Counted from the first letter of the stretch, positions 1 to 6,800 are shown. The stretch is 37,475 nt of DNA from REEB509 sp044370335 (GCA_044370335.1 JBILVS010000016.1:1-37475); one strand, 5' to 3'. Program-made: numbers and translations. Notes: generated by a model not told the origin, from the letters alone.

Positions 1-297
1 ACACGGCACCGGGAAATCCCGTGCAATGGCGCCTTGCGTGGCGAGCGCCTTTAGCGCCGCCAATCGGCGACCGCCAGCCACCACGGTGAAGCGGTCGCCG
101 TCGGCGCGCGTGACGGAGAGGTTCTGCATAAGACCGAGCGATTTGATGGATGCCGCCAGCGCCTCAAGATCGGCCCTGCGATGGGTGCGGCGGATGTTTT
201 GGTCTGAGATTGTCAGTCTGTTGAGGGGGATGTGTGCGAACCCGGTGTCGGTCGCAGCGTCATTCAACTCGGTCTCAGGTTGAGCGTTAACGTTCAT
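1..297 (-). CDS. ParB-like N-terminal domain protein (partial, C-terminus beyond window)
   Basis: The frame begins with ATG at 297 on the minus strand and stays open to the window edge, so only the first 99 residues are seen. Residues 23-75 read as the ParB/Srx N-terminal fold: an IPLNRLTISDQNIRR segment, then LEALAASIKSLGLMQNLSV and VVAGGRRLAALKAL. The GG-R-R-AAL box is the conserved NTP/DNA-contact motif of the family. The start is supported by AAGGAG (305-310) seven bases upstream. In mobile elements of alphaproteobacteria such proteins are large ParB-nuclease or partition-type proteins; which one cannot be told without the C-terminus. It lies in the same integrated element as the integrase at 995-2209. 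I am confident of the domain, not of the function. Confidence 0.8.
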   Translation of the reverse strand, partial: MNVNAQPETELNDAATDTGFAHIPLNRLTISDQNIRRTHRRADLEALAASIKSLGLMQNLSVTRADGDRFTVVAGGRRLAALKALATQGAIARDFPVPC

Positions 298-319
298 GGG
301 AAAGCTCCTTGAGCTTCCC
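298..319 (-). promoter_or_regulatory. Hairpin holding the ribosome binding site of the ParB-like gene
   Basis: Read on the minus strand this is GGGAAGCTC-AAG-GAGCTTTCCC, a nine-base-pair stem with one bulged T and a three-base loop. The Shine-Dalgarno AAGGAG lies half in the loop and half in the stem, seven bases before the ATG. The geometry would sequester the ribosome binding site; that this controls translation is inference. Confidence 0.4.
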
Positions 320-417
320 GACGGCGAAATGCGCGCCGGGGTCGCCACCTGCGGCGACCCGTTTCTTCCGCCCGCGCTTAGGGCGTGGGGTCGAGGGCAT
401 GGAGGCGCGTTCGGCGG

Positions 418-442
418 GGGAAAAGTCCCCCGGACTTTTCCC
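418..442. repeat. Perfect 11-bp inverted repeat
   Basis: GGGAAAAGTCC (418-428) is followed by CCC and its exact reverse complement GGACTTTTCCC (432-442). There is no T-run after either arm, so it is not a standard terminator. It could be an operator or a single-strand structure used in replication or transfer. Confidence 0.6.
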
Positions 443-730
443 GGATCCGCTTCACCCCTCGACGCCGCGGCCGCGCGGGCTACCCACGTCCCCTAGCCGC
501 AGGGGCGACGCCCGCTGGCTGACTGCACCCCAGGCTCTGCTGAAGAGTGGTGATCGGAAAAGGCAATCATCAACGGCTCATTTTGGGCCACATTGATCGC
601 TGCGACGTTCGAAGCGTTGGGCTTGCCCCTTTCAGAAGCTACGCGATGCGCTGCAGTGCTACCCAAAGCGCCGCAATAGCGGACCCCTTGCATCAACTCG
701 CAATCGTCAAACTGGAGTTGGGAGTGCCAG

Positions 731-982
731 ATGCCGAATGCTGACGCAGGAGCTGTGGACGAAGTCTCAAAATCCGAACCGGCCTATGCCTATACCGCGC
801 CAAAGGCGGCGGCGTTCTTAAACGTTGCGCCGAAGACGCTCGCGAATTGGCGGGCTATGGGGAAGGGGCCGAAGTTCTGCCGTCTAGGGCGGCGCATCGT
901 TTACCGCGTTGAAGATCTGCGACGGTTCATGGACGAGCATCTGTTTGATCCGGATGAACGTGAAGGTTGGCTGCGGCGCTGA
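731..982 (+). CDS. AlpA/excisionase-type helix-turn-helix protein
   Basis: An 83-residue protein with a single winged-helix HTH_17 (MerR/AlpA-like) domain. Residues 20-66 show the pattern TAPKAAAFLNVAPKTLANWR, then GKGPKFCRLGRRIVYRVEDLRRFM, that is, helix-turn-helix followed by the K-LG-R-V-Y wing. A strong ribosome binding site (GGAGTTGGGAG) lies 6 bases before the ATG. It is convergent with the integrase gene, with 12 bases between the stops. Small proteins of this family next to a tyrosine integrase are usually recombination directionality factors or element regulators, so excisionase is the likely role. This is inferred from fold and position only. Confidence 0.75.
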   Translation: MPNADAGAVDEVSKSEPAYAYTAPKAAAFLNVAPKTLANWRAMGKGPKFCRLGRRIVYRVEDLRRFMDEHLFDPDEREGWLRR

Positions 983-994
983 AAGCGCGCGCTC

Positions 995-2209
995 TTAAAT
1001 GTCTTCCGTCGCTGTCGCACCGCGCCGCCTGCTGGATCGGGGTACGCGGATCGTATCGCTACCCGATTCGTTCGCAGCCGCCTCCGCTGCGACGCGCCCT
1101 GAGTGAGTTGAGCGGGAGCGCGCCGCACTCTTGCGCTGGGCGGCCAAGTCGCTGGCGCGGTCGTGCAGATCCTCTGGCTTCAGATTGGTGTAACGACGCA
1201 GCATTTTCCAATCCTTGTGTCCGGTCACGAGGGCCACCTGCTCGATGGCGAAACCGGCCTCGAAAAGGCGACTGGCGGCTTCGTGGCGCAGGTCGTGAAA
1301 TCGCAAGTCCTCAATCTCAAGCTCACGACAGGCTCGTCGAAACGCCGTACTCACCGAGTCCGGCGTGTAGGGGAAAATGCGATCGAGGTGGCCGGTCAGT
1401 TTGCCCTGCTCTTGGATCAGCCCCCAGGCGTCATAGCCGGTTGCATCAAGTAGCGGGACGCGCTGATGGTTGCCCTCCTTGTTGCGAGGATCTTTCCGAT
1501 CGCGGACGATCACGGTGCGTTTCCGGTCGTCGAGATCGGCCCAGCGAATTCGGCAAATCTCCTCGATACGCATGGCGCTCGCCACCGCAAACCGGGTGAT
1601 GCGGCCCGCGGGAATGGACTGGCGGGGATTGCCGTCGAGCCATGCAGTGATGTGATCAAGCTCGTCTTGCGTGGGGCGTCGGTCGCGTTCTTTCGACTTG
1701 CCCACGATCCCGAGCCGCGAAAGGGCGGCCCGGCCGAGTTTGAGCTGCTCAAGCGAGACGGTGATGCCGTGCACGGCGGCGGCGTGGGTGAGGATCGTGT
1801 TCAGATAGGAGACGTCAATGACAACTGTGGCCGGGCCGGCGCCGGCGGCAGCGCGTTGGCGCCCATAGTCGATGATCGCTTCGCGGGTAAGCGCCTCAAC
1901 GGCGACGTGGCCAAGGTCCTGCTTGAGCTGGCGCAGCACGAACATCTTGGATCGCGCGGTGTCTTTGCGCATCTCCCGCATGTCGTTGAGGTGGAGGTCG
2001 ATCAAATCTCCAATCGTTAGCTGGCCCCTCTTCGGCGTCGCAACCTGGCCACGCTTGGGCGGTTTCAGGCCCTGATCGATCGCCAATTCCGCTTCGCGGG
2101 CCCAAGCCTGCGCGTCGGTTTTGCGATGGAAGGTCTCGGCGGCGTATACGCCTTTGCGGCGCACCTGGGCGCGCCAGGAACCGGTTCTCATTAGTGTAAA
2201 CGTCGCCAT
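995..2209 (-). CDS. Tyrosine-type site-specific integrase (dusA-targeting)
   Basis: A 404-residue integrase of the lambda Int family, which cuts and rejoins DNA through a 3'-phosphotyrosine. An N-terminal arm-binding region (about 1-60) is followed by a SAM-like core-binding domain (about 65-150) and the catalytic domain. The catalytic set is complete: R214 (SAMRIEE), K239, H305 and R308 (HDLRH), H331 (GHKDW) and Y340 (RRYTNL). The frame is open upstream to 2455, but the ATG at 2209 is preferred because it follows a purine-rich site and homologous sequence begins there (MATFTLMRTGSWRAQVRRKG). The gene sits just upstream of dusA and is transcribed away from it, the arrangement known for elements that integrate at the 5' end of dusA. 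The repeats at 2394-2468 and 2557-2573 are its likely sites. Confidence 0.93.
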   Translation of the reverse strand: MATFTLMRTGSWRAQVRRKGVYAAETFHRKTDAQAWAREAELAIDQGLKPPKRGQVATPKRGQLTIGDLIDLHLNDMREMRKDTARSKMFVLRQLKQDLGHVAVEALTREAIIDYGRQRAAAGAGPATVVIDVSYLNTILTHAAAVHGITVSLEQLKLGRAALSRLGIVGKSKERDRRPTQDELDHITAWLDGNPRQSIPAGRITRFAVASAMRIEEICRIRWADLDDRKRTVIVRDRKDPRNKEGNHQRVPLLDATGYDAWGLIQEQGKLTGHLDRIFPYTPDSVSTAFRRACRELEIEDLRFHDLRHEAASRLFEAGFAIEQVALVTGHKDWKMLRRYTNLKPEDLHDRASDLAAQRKSAARSRSTHSGRVAAEAAANESGSDTIRVPRSSRRRGATATEDI

Positions 2210-2393
2210 GCCCTTCGCCTTTCCGCCCGAGTTTGGCTCCAGTCGTGTCCCGTTTCGGTCGGGGCAAGGCCGGTCGGTCCAAATCCGCAATATCCAGACC
2301 AAGGCGCTTGCCGCGGGTGTTAAGTCATTGATGGACCTCAGAAGTCGGTCCAACCTCCGTCGCGGCAATGCCCGTCCGATCCAAACCTTTTCT

Positions 2394-2468
2394 GTGTGCA
2401 CTATGTGTGCAATCGTGCCGGGAATTCCCGGGACGTTCCGGGAACTCCAGTGCACACACAGCGCACAC
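2394..2468. repeat. Paired inverted repeats between integrase and dusA, probable integrase arm sites
   Basis: Two 20-bp arms face each other: GTGTGCACTATGTGTGCAAT at 2394-2413 and, on the other strand, 2449-2468, with 17 of 20 bases equal. Each arm itself contains two GTGTGC units. Between them lie a perfect 14-bp palindrome CCGGGAATTCCCGG (2418-2431) and a near-palindrome TTCCGGGAA (2436-2444). Their position at the integrase/dusA border fits arm-type and accessory-factor sites of an attachment region. They may also carry the promoter now driving dusA. Confidence 0.55.
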
Positions 2469-2484
2469 GTTCTGGTTTTGACCC

Positions 2485-3507
2485 ATGAATATTAACGAAA
2501 ATCCGTCCAAAAAACAATGGGCTAGATTCTCCGTCGCTCCAATGATGGATTGGACTGACCGGCATTGCCGGTCGTTTCACCGCGTGCTGTCCAGGCGGGC
2601 CGTGCTGTACACCGAAATGGTCACCGCCGACGCGGTCCTGCACGGCGATCGGGACAAGCTTCTGGGCTTTGACGAGGGCCAGCATCCCGTCGTGCTGCAA
2701 CTCGGCGGCAGCGACCCCGAAAAGCTACGTCAGGCGAGCCGCATCGGCGCGGACTGGGGCTATGACGCGATCAATCTTAATGTCGGCTGCCCTTCAGACC
2801 GGGTGCAGGAGGGGCGCTTCGGGGCCTGTCTGATGAAGGAGCCCGGGCTCGTGGCCGAACTCTTCGCAGCGATGGCGGAAGTGGCGCAAGGCGTCCCAGT
2901 GGAGGTTAAGCACCGGCTCGGAGTCGACGATCAGGATCCCGAAGAAAGCTTGTTCGGCTTTGTAGAAACCGTCGCCACCGCGGGGTGCCGGACCTTCATC
3001 GTCCATGCCCGCAAGGCATGGCTGCAGGGGCTGTCGCCCAAAGAGAACCGCGACATTCCGCCGTTGGACTACGCCATCGTGCGGCGGCTGAGGGCGCTGC
3101 GGCCCGATCTTGCCATCCATCTCAATGGCGGTCTTGAGACCCTGGAGCAGGCGCTCCAGGAGGCGGACGGGCTCGATGGGGTCATGCTGGGGCGGGCAGC
3201 CTATTATACCCCGGCGTTGCTTTTGGGGGTCGATCCCGCGCTGGGTGGCGACCCGGCGCCGGTTGTTGACGCCTTCGCCGCGCTTGACGCCTACGAGCCT
3301 TATCTGGCGGCGCGGCTGGCGGAGGGCGTCTCGCTGCACGCCATGACGCGGCATATGCTGGGGCTGTTCCATGGCCGACCCGGCGGCCGGGCATGGCGGC
3401 GGATCCTGACGATGGAGGGCGTCAAGAAAGGCGCAGGGCTCGAGGTCGTGCGCGCCGCGAGGGCGGTCGTTGAAACTGAGGCTGCGCGGCGCAGCGCTTT
3501 GGCCTAG
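2485..3507 (+). CDS. dusA: tRNA-dihydrouridine(20/20a) synthase DusA
   Basis: A 340-residue FMN-dependent TIM-barrel enzyme that reduces uridine 20/20a in the D-loop of tRNAs with NADPH. Diagnostic stretches are PMMDWTDRHCR (residues 19-29), YTEMV, VLQLGGSDP, INLNVGCPSDRVQ with the catalytic Cys102, VKHRLGVDD, FIVHARKAWLQGLSPKENR and LNGGL. Length is normal for DusA. The first 15 or so residues (MNINENPSKKQWARF) come from the sequence brought by the integrated element, as is usual when an element enters at this spot and rebuilds the start of the gene. Expression therefore probably depends on a promoter inside the element. Confidence 0.95.
   Translation: MNINENPSKKQWARFSVAPMMDWTDRHCRSFHRVLSRRAVLYTEMVTADAVLHGDRDKLLGFDEGQHPVVLQLGGSDPEKLRQASRIGADWGYDAINLNVGCPSDRVQEGRFGACLMKEPGLVAELFAAMAEVAQGVPVEVKHRLGVDDQDPEESLFGFVETVATAGCRTFIVHARKAWLQGLSPKENRDIPPLDYAIVRRLRALRPDLAIHLNGGLETLEQALQEADGLDGVMLGRAAYYTPALLLGVDPALGGDPAPVVDAFAALDAYEPYLAARLAEGVSLHAMTRHMLGLFHGRPGGRAWRRILTMEGVKKGAGLEVVRAARAVVETEAARRSALA
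2557..2573. other. Candidate attachment-site core within the 5' end of dusA
   Basis: GACCGGCA-T-TGCCGGTC is a perfect 8-bp inverted repeat around one base. It lies in the codons for the invariant WTDRHCR stretch of DusA. Elements that use dusA integrate in this conserved region, and tyrosine integrases cross over between short inverted core sites, so this is the best candidate for the core. The matching copy would lie off the left of the window and cannot be checked here. Confidence 0.5.
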
Positions 3508-3539
3508 GCTCAAGCCGCATTCGGCGCCACAAGCCACTC

Positions 3540-5567
3540 ATGGGGCGGCATGAGATCGGGATTGCAGGGGCCGGGGTTGCAGGGCTGGCGCTTGCGGCGT
3601 TTCTTGCGCGCGCGGGCCACAGGGTCGTTGTCTTCGACAAGCTCGAAACCCCCCAGCCTCTCGGGTCGGGCCTGATCCTGCAGCCTGTGGGCCGGCATGT
3701 GCTCGCCCGGATCGGCCTGGCGGCCCGGGTCCAGGTGCTGGGAGAGCCCATTGCGCGGCTTTTCGGCAAGGTCGTGCCCCAGGAACGGATCGTTCTGGAC
3801 GTGCGCTACCGTGGCTCGTCGGCGTCCCGCATGGGGCTTGGGGTGCATCGCGGAACGCTGTTCAACCTGTTGCTGGAGGCCGCCCAGCAAGCAGGCGCGG
3901 CGTTTGAGGCCAAGGCCGAAGTGACGGCGGCGGAGGAGCGCGGCTTTGTCTTTGCTGACGGGCGTCGGTCGCGCATGTTCGACGTGCTGGTGGATGCGCT
4001 GGGCGTCCGGTCGCCACTGGCGGACGGGCCGCGGCGCCCCCTGCCTTACGGCGCGCTGTGGGCGAGCCTCGATTGGCCTCTTGAGGCGGGGTTTCACGCC
4101 CGCACTCTCGAGCAGCGTTACGTGGCGGCACGCAAAATGGTGGGCGTGATGCCGATCGGCCGCTTGGCGCCAGGCGCGCCGCAGCAGGCGGCGTTTTTCT
4201 GGAGCTTGAAGGGCGAGGATCTCGCGGCGTGGCGGGCCGCCTCGCTGCAGGCCTGGAAGGCCGAGGTCCTGCGGCTCTGGCCGCAGACAGAGCCGCTTCT
4301 CGATCAGCTTCAGTCTCACGATGATCTCGTTTACGCCCGCTATTCCCATGGGACGGCGCTGCGGTCGGTGCGCGGGCGCCTAGCCGCGATCGGCGACAGC
4401 CGGCACTGCACAAGCCCGCAATTGGGACAGGGCGCCAACCTAGCTCTGCTGGACGCTTGGGCCCTCGCGGAGGCCTTAAGCCGACAGCCCAATCTCGAAG
4501 TGGCGTTGCAGGAGTACGCCCGGATGCGGGCCCTGCATGTCTGGCTTTATCAGACCACGAGTTATCTCTTCACGCCCTTCTACCAATCCGACGACGACAG
4601 CCTCGCGGCGATCCGCGACCATGTCGTGGCGCGCCTGTCGCAGCTATGGCCGGGTCCGCTTCTGCTGGCGGGCCTCGTGGCCGGAGAGTGGGGCGCACCG
4701 CTTGCGACGATCACCGGAGGACGACGCGGTGCAGATTGGGCTGATCGGGCTTCTGGCGGCGCTTACGGGGGCGGGGCTCGCCACGGGCTTTCTCGGGGGT
4801 CTATTCGGCATTGGCGGCGGGGCGATCGTGGCGCCGGCGTTGTTTTACCTTTTCGGCGCGATCGGGGTTCCCGACGACGTGCGGGCGCACGCGGCGGTGG
4901 CGACCTCGCTGTCCACGATCATGGCGACCTCAGTGCGCTCGATGTCCGCCCACGCCAAAGCGGGGGCTGTGGATTTTGCGGTGCTGAAGGCATGGCTGCC
5001 ATGGATGGCGATCGGCGCGGGGCTCGGCGGGCTCGCCGCGGGTTATGCGGAAGCAGAGGCGCTGCTGATCGTGTTCGGCGGCGGAATGATCCTAACGGCG
5101 GCCTTGATGGGGCTTGCCTCGCCGACCTGGCGGGTCGCTTCCGAAATGCCGCAAGGCTTGGCGCGCGCCGGGATCGGAGCGGGGGTCGGGGCGCTGTCGG
5201 CGATTATGGGCATCGGCGGCGGCGCCTTCGGCACGACGCTGATGACGCTCTGCGGCCGGCCGATCCATCAGGCGGTGGCGACGGCGTCGGGCTTCGGCGC
5301 GGCGATCGCGCTGCCAGGGGCTTTGGCCTATGTCGCAGCCGGTTGGGGGCAGGCGGGGCTGCCGTGGGGGTCGCTCGGGTTTGTGAATATGCCGGGGTTC
5401 GTGGTGGTTGCGGCCTTGACCTCGCTCACCGCTCCCCTCGGCGCGAGGCTCGCGCACCGGCTCGACCGGACCATGCTGAAACGGCTCTTTGCGGTGTTTC
5501 TCGCGCTGATGGGCGCGTCGATCCTGTGGGAGGCCCTAAGCGGTTAAGCCCAGGCGCTCACGGATGA
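3540..5567 (+). CDS. FAD-dependent monooxygenase (UbiH-type) with lost stop codon
   Basis: Residues 1-390 are a group A flavin hydroxylase. A GAGVAG dinucleotide-binding motif (residues 10-15) is followed by a helix ending VVVFDK, GLGVHRGTLFNLLLEAA, and the second FAD motif AAIGDSRHCTSPQLGQGANLALLDAWAL near 285-310. Such enzymes hydroxylate aromatic or quinone-type substrates with NAD(P)H and O2; the substrate is unknown. Family members usually end at about 390-400 residues, which here is near 4716. No stop occurs there, and the literal frame continues to 5567 through the whole exporter gene 4729-5547 in another frame. The last 280 residues are Arg/Gly-rich with no family similarity, clearly a shadow. 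A stop exists in the third frame at 4740-4742, so a one-base indel near the 3' end, biological or a sequencing error, is the simplest explanation. Confidence 0.75.
   Translation: MGRHEIGIAGAGVAGLALAAFLARAGHRVVVFDKLETPQPLGSGLILQPVGRHVLARIGLAARVQVLGEPIARLFGKVVPQERIVLDVRYRGSSASRMGLGVHRGTLFNLLLEAAQQAGAAFEAKAEVTAAEERGFVFADGRRSRMFDVLVDALGVRSPLADGPRRPLPYGALWASLDWPLEAGFHARTLEQRYVAARKMVGVMPIGRLAPGAPQQAAFFWSLKGEDLAAWRAASLQAWKAEVLRLWPQTEPLLDQLQSHDDLVYARYSHGTALRSVRGRLAAIGDSRHCTSPQLGQGANLALLDAWALAEALSRQPNLEVALQEYARMRALHVWLYQTTSYLFTPFYQSDDDSLAAIRDHVVARLSQLWPGPLLLAGLVAGEWGAPLATITGGRRGADWADRASGGAYGGGARHGLSRGSIRHWRRGDRGAGVVLPFRRDRGSRRRAGARGGGDLAVHDHGDLSALDVRPRQSGGCGFCGAEGMAAMDGDRRGARRARRGLCGSRGAADRVRRRNDPNGGLDGACLADLAGRFRNAARLGARRDRSGGRGAVGDYGHRRRRLRHDADDALRPADPSGGGDGVGLRRGDRAARGFGLCRSRLGAGGAAVGVARVCEYAGVRGGCGLDLAHRSPRREARAPARPDHAETALCGVSRADGRVDPVGGPKRLSPGAHG
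4729..5547 (+). CDS. TauE/SafE-family (TSUP) membrane transporter
   Basis: A 272-residue inner-membrane protein with about eight hydrophobic segments in two similar halves. The family's paired glycine motifs are visible: GFLGGLFGIGGGAIVAPAL near the start and GALSAIMGIGGGAFGTTLM in the middle. TSUP proteins export or import small sulfur or organic anions such as sulfite, sulfoacetate or taurine products; the substrate cannot be read from sequence. The GTG start at 4729 is chosen because GGAGG (4716-4720) lies eight bases before it and the first transmembrane helix follows directly. The in-frame stretch upstream is Arg/Ser-rich and not membrane-like. The gene overlaps the readthrough tail of the preceding monooxygenase and is probably translationally coupled to it. 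Confidence 0.88.
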   Translation: MQIGLIGLLAALTGAGLATGFLGGLFGIGGGAIVAPALFYLFGAIGVPDDVRAHAAVATSLSTIMATSVRSMSAHAKAGAVDFAVLKAWLPWMAIGAGLGGLAAGYAEAEALLIVFGGGMILTAALMGLASPTWRVASEMPQGLARAGIGAGVGALSAIMGIGGGAFGTTLMTLCGRPIHQAVATASGFGAAIALPGALAYVAAGWGQAGLPWGSLGFVNMPGFVVVAALTSLTAPLGARLAHRLDRTMLKRLFAVFLALMGASILWEALSG

Positions 5568-5824
5568 AGCGCCGAATAGATCGCCATCACTCCGCCCAAG
5601 GTCGCCAGCCACAAGGCGAGATACAGAACAAGCCGCCCAAGGCCTTCCCCACGCGGCTCCGCCTGCCGCCACACCAAAGCCGCCATGCCGACCCCAATGA
5701 GCGACAGGTAAAACACCTGGGCGAAAGCGTCGGCGATGTCGGCGCCGCGCTGGTCGGCCAAATACCAGGCGACGCCGAGCCCGATCGCGCAGGCCACCGC
5801 TAGGATCGCCACGAGCGCCCGCAT
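5558..5824 (-). CDS. Small three-helix membrane protein
   Basis: An 88-residue protein that is mostly membrane: hydrophobic segments at about residues 2-22, 36-53 and 66-84, separated by short charged loops (ADQRGAD, RQAEPRGEG). The ATG at 5824 is preferred over longer in-frame starts because the upstream extension is Arg-rich and overlaps the neighbouring gene. It lies three bases after the DUF1289 gene in the same direction. In other alphaproteobacteria a DUF1289 gene is often followed by a membrane-anchored aspartic protease whose N-terminal membrane part looks similar. If it is related, the protease domain is absent here. Function unknown. Confidence 0.7.
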   Translation of the reverse strand: MRALVAILAVACAIGLGVAWYLADQRGADIADAFAQVFYLSLIGVGMAALVWRQAEPRGEGLGRLVLYLALWLATLGGVMAIYSALHP

Positions 5825-5826
5825 GC

Positions 5827-6027
5827 TCAGGCCCGCGGCGGGGTCGCCAGCGCCGCCGCCAGTCGCTGCGGCAGGGCCTCGCAGATGGCGTCGCGCTCGG
5901 CGTCGGTGAAGGTTGTCCATCGCGCGATTTCTTTCAGCGTCCGGCCGCAGCCGACACAGAGGCCTTTAGCGCCGTCGACGGCGCAGACGCGGATGCACGG
6001 AGAGCGGATCAGGGCGCGTTCGGTCAC
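5827..6027 (-). CDS. DUF1289-family small cysteine protein
   Basis: A 66-residue protein with the full DUF1289 signature: SPCIRVCAVDGAKGLCVGC, then GRTLKEIARWTTFTDAER. Four cysteines in the C-x3-C...C-x2-C pattern probably bind an iron-sulfur cluster or metal; the role in the cell is unknown. Translation starts at GTG (6027), with GAGG shortly upstream. It sits between two small membrane-protein genes on the same strand, nine bases after one and three bases before the other, so the three form an operon. Confidence 0.9.
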   Translation of the reverse strand: MTERALIRSPCIRVCAVDGAKGLCVGCGRTLKEIARWTTFTDAERDAICEALPQRLAAALATPPRA

Positions 6028-6036
6028 GCCGTGCCT

Positions 6037-6216
6037 CTACCGCACCCCGCGAACGGCGTACAGCGGAGCCACGAAAGAATAATGAATAACAATAAGGGAT
6101 GATTGATAAACAATAAGAGCCAGCAAAGCGCCGAAGGCAGAGCGGCGCCGCGAGGTCGGCGCCGTGAAAATCCTCCGCCAAGTCGCATCCAGGTCGGCCG
6201 TTGCGGTCATCTTCAT
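6037..6216 (-). CDS. 59-residue single-span membrane protein
   Basis: An open frame on the minus strand starts at ATG 6216 (a second ATG at 6210) and ends at TAG 6037-6039. The protein has a soluble start (TATADLDATWRRIFTAPTSRRR), a positively charged RRR edge, then a hydrophobic span (AFGALLALIVYQSSLIVIHYSFVAPLYA). The charge distribution fits an inner-membrane anchor. The local dip in GC around 6075-6120 is explained by this span: Leu-Ile-Val-Tyr and Leu-Ile-Val-Ile are coded by repeated CTTATTGTT. It lies nine bases upstream of the DUF1289 gene. I do not recognise a family. Confidence 0.6.
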   Translation of the reverse strand: MKMTATADLDATWRRIFTAPTSRRRSAFGALLALIVYQSSLIVIHYSFVAPLYAVRGVR

Positions 6217-6371
6217 CCATGGCGGCGCTGCCGGCGCCTTGCGCCCCCTGTCGAGAATTGGGTTCGCCGAAGCCTGCTGTCGCAGGCTGCGGGAGAGCTT
6301 TGTCCACCGCCAGAAGCGCGTAACGTCGGCCCTTCAGAGGAAAGGATGGGCATGATGCGTTCCCCTATCTC

Positions 6372-6800
6372 ATGGCCATCGCGCTCTTGGCGTCGACCGC
6401 AGCGCCGGCGATCGCGGCGGAGCGTCTGATCGACGCGCAGTTCCTGCGAGCGAGCCAGTGTCTGGCGCACCTGGAGGCGTCCGAATCGGAGCCCCCGGGC
6501 GCGGCGGGGTTCGCCGGGGAGATCGGCGCCCAGGATCGCGGTCGCGCGCCGCACCTGCTGCAGAACATCCGCGATGACGCCCGGGCCATCGCGCGCCAGT
6601 GGCGGCGCACCGACACCGCCGAAAAGGGGGCCGGCATGGCGGAACGGAAGGCTGCGGCCTGCGCGGGCTTTGACGCCTTGCGAACTGCGACCACGCCGGA
6701 TGGACCAAGGGAAGGGCAGCGGGTTGCGGGCCGCAAGGGAGGTCTTACGCCCGCCGTCGCCTGCCTTTTTCGCAGCGCTTTCCCTAAGCGGCATCCTTGA
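6372..6800 (+). CDS. Predicted secreted protein with signal peptide, possible 5' frameshift
   Basis: A 142-residue frame opening with a signal-peptide core (MAIALLASTAAPAIAAE) and a likely AxA cleavage site. The mature part is charged and helical with cysteines in QCLAHLEAS and AACAGFDALR, which could form a disulfide. The ATG at 6372 has no ribosome binding site and the signal lacks its usual positive N-terminus. A good site, AGAGGAAAGG, stands before ATG codons at 6346 and 6352, but these are in another frame. One extra base in the CGTTCCCC run (6354-6361) would give a normal MR-initiated signal peptide. So the true gene may start at 6352 with a frameshift. No family recognised. Confidence 0.5.
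   Translation: MAIALLASTAAPAIAAERLIDAQFLRASQCLAHLEASESEPPGAAGFAGEIGAQDRGRAPHLLQNIRDDARAIARQWRRTDTAEKGAGMAERKAAACAGFDALRTATTPDGPREGQRVAGRKGGLTPAVACLFRSAFPKRHP

Larger units (their letters stand above)
298..730. other. Gene-free stretch of the integrated element
   Basis: No open frame here looks like a protein: the ones present are short, arginine- or proline-rich and lack family motifs. The stretch holds the ribosome-site hairpin at 298-319, a perfect 11-bp inverted repeat at 418-442, and a smaller CCCC...GGGG stem near 491-506. It ends at the ribosome binding site (GGAGTTGGGAG) of the HTH gene at 731. Such structured, very GC-rich gaps next to parB-like genes fit a control or replication/transfer region, but nothing specific can be shown. 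Confidence 0.45.

Noticed and set aside
493..696. A 67-residue minus-strand frame in the gene-free part of the left element.
   Set aside because: No ribosome binding site, no recognisable motif, and amino-acid composition typical of random GC-rich frames.
2210..2455. An 82-residue N-terminal extension of the integrase.
   Set aside because: It lacks integrase similarity, would run through the repeat arms at 2394-2455, and ATG 2209 has a suitable upstream site.
6075..6120. AT-rich patch with 9-bp direct repeats AACAATAAG, at first taken for a promoter or operator.
   Set aside because: It is the coding sequence of the hydrophobic span of the 59-residue protein at 6037-6216; the repeats encode LIV-Y and LIV-I.
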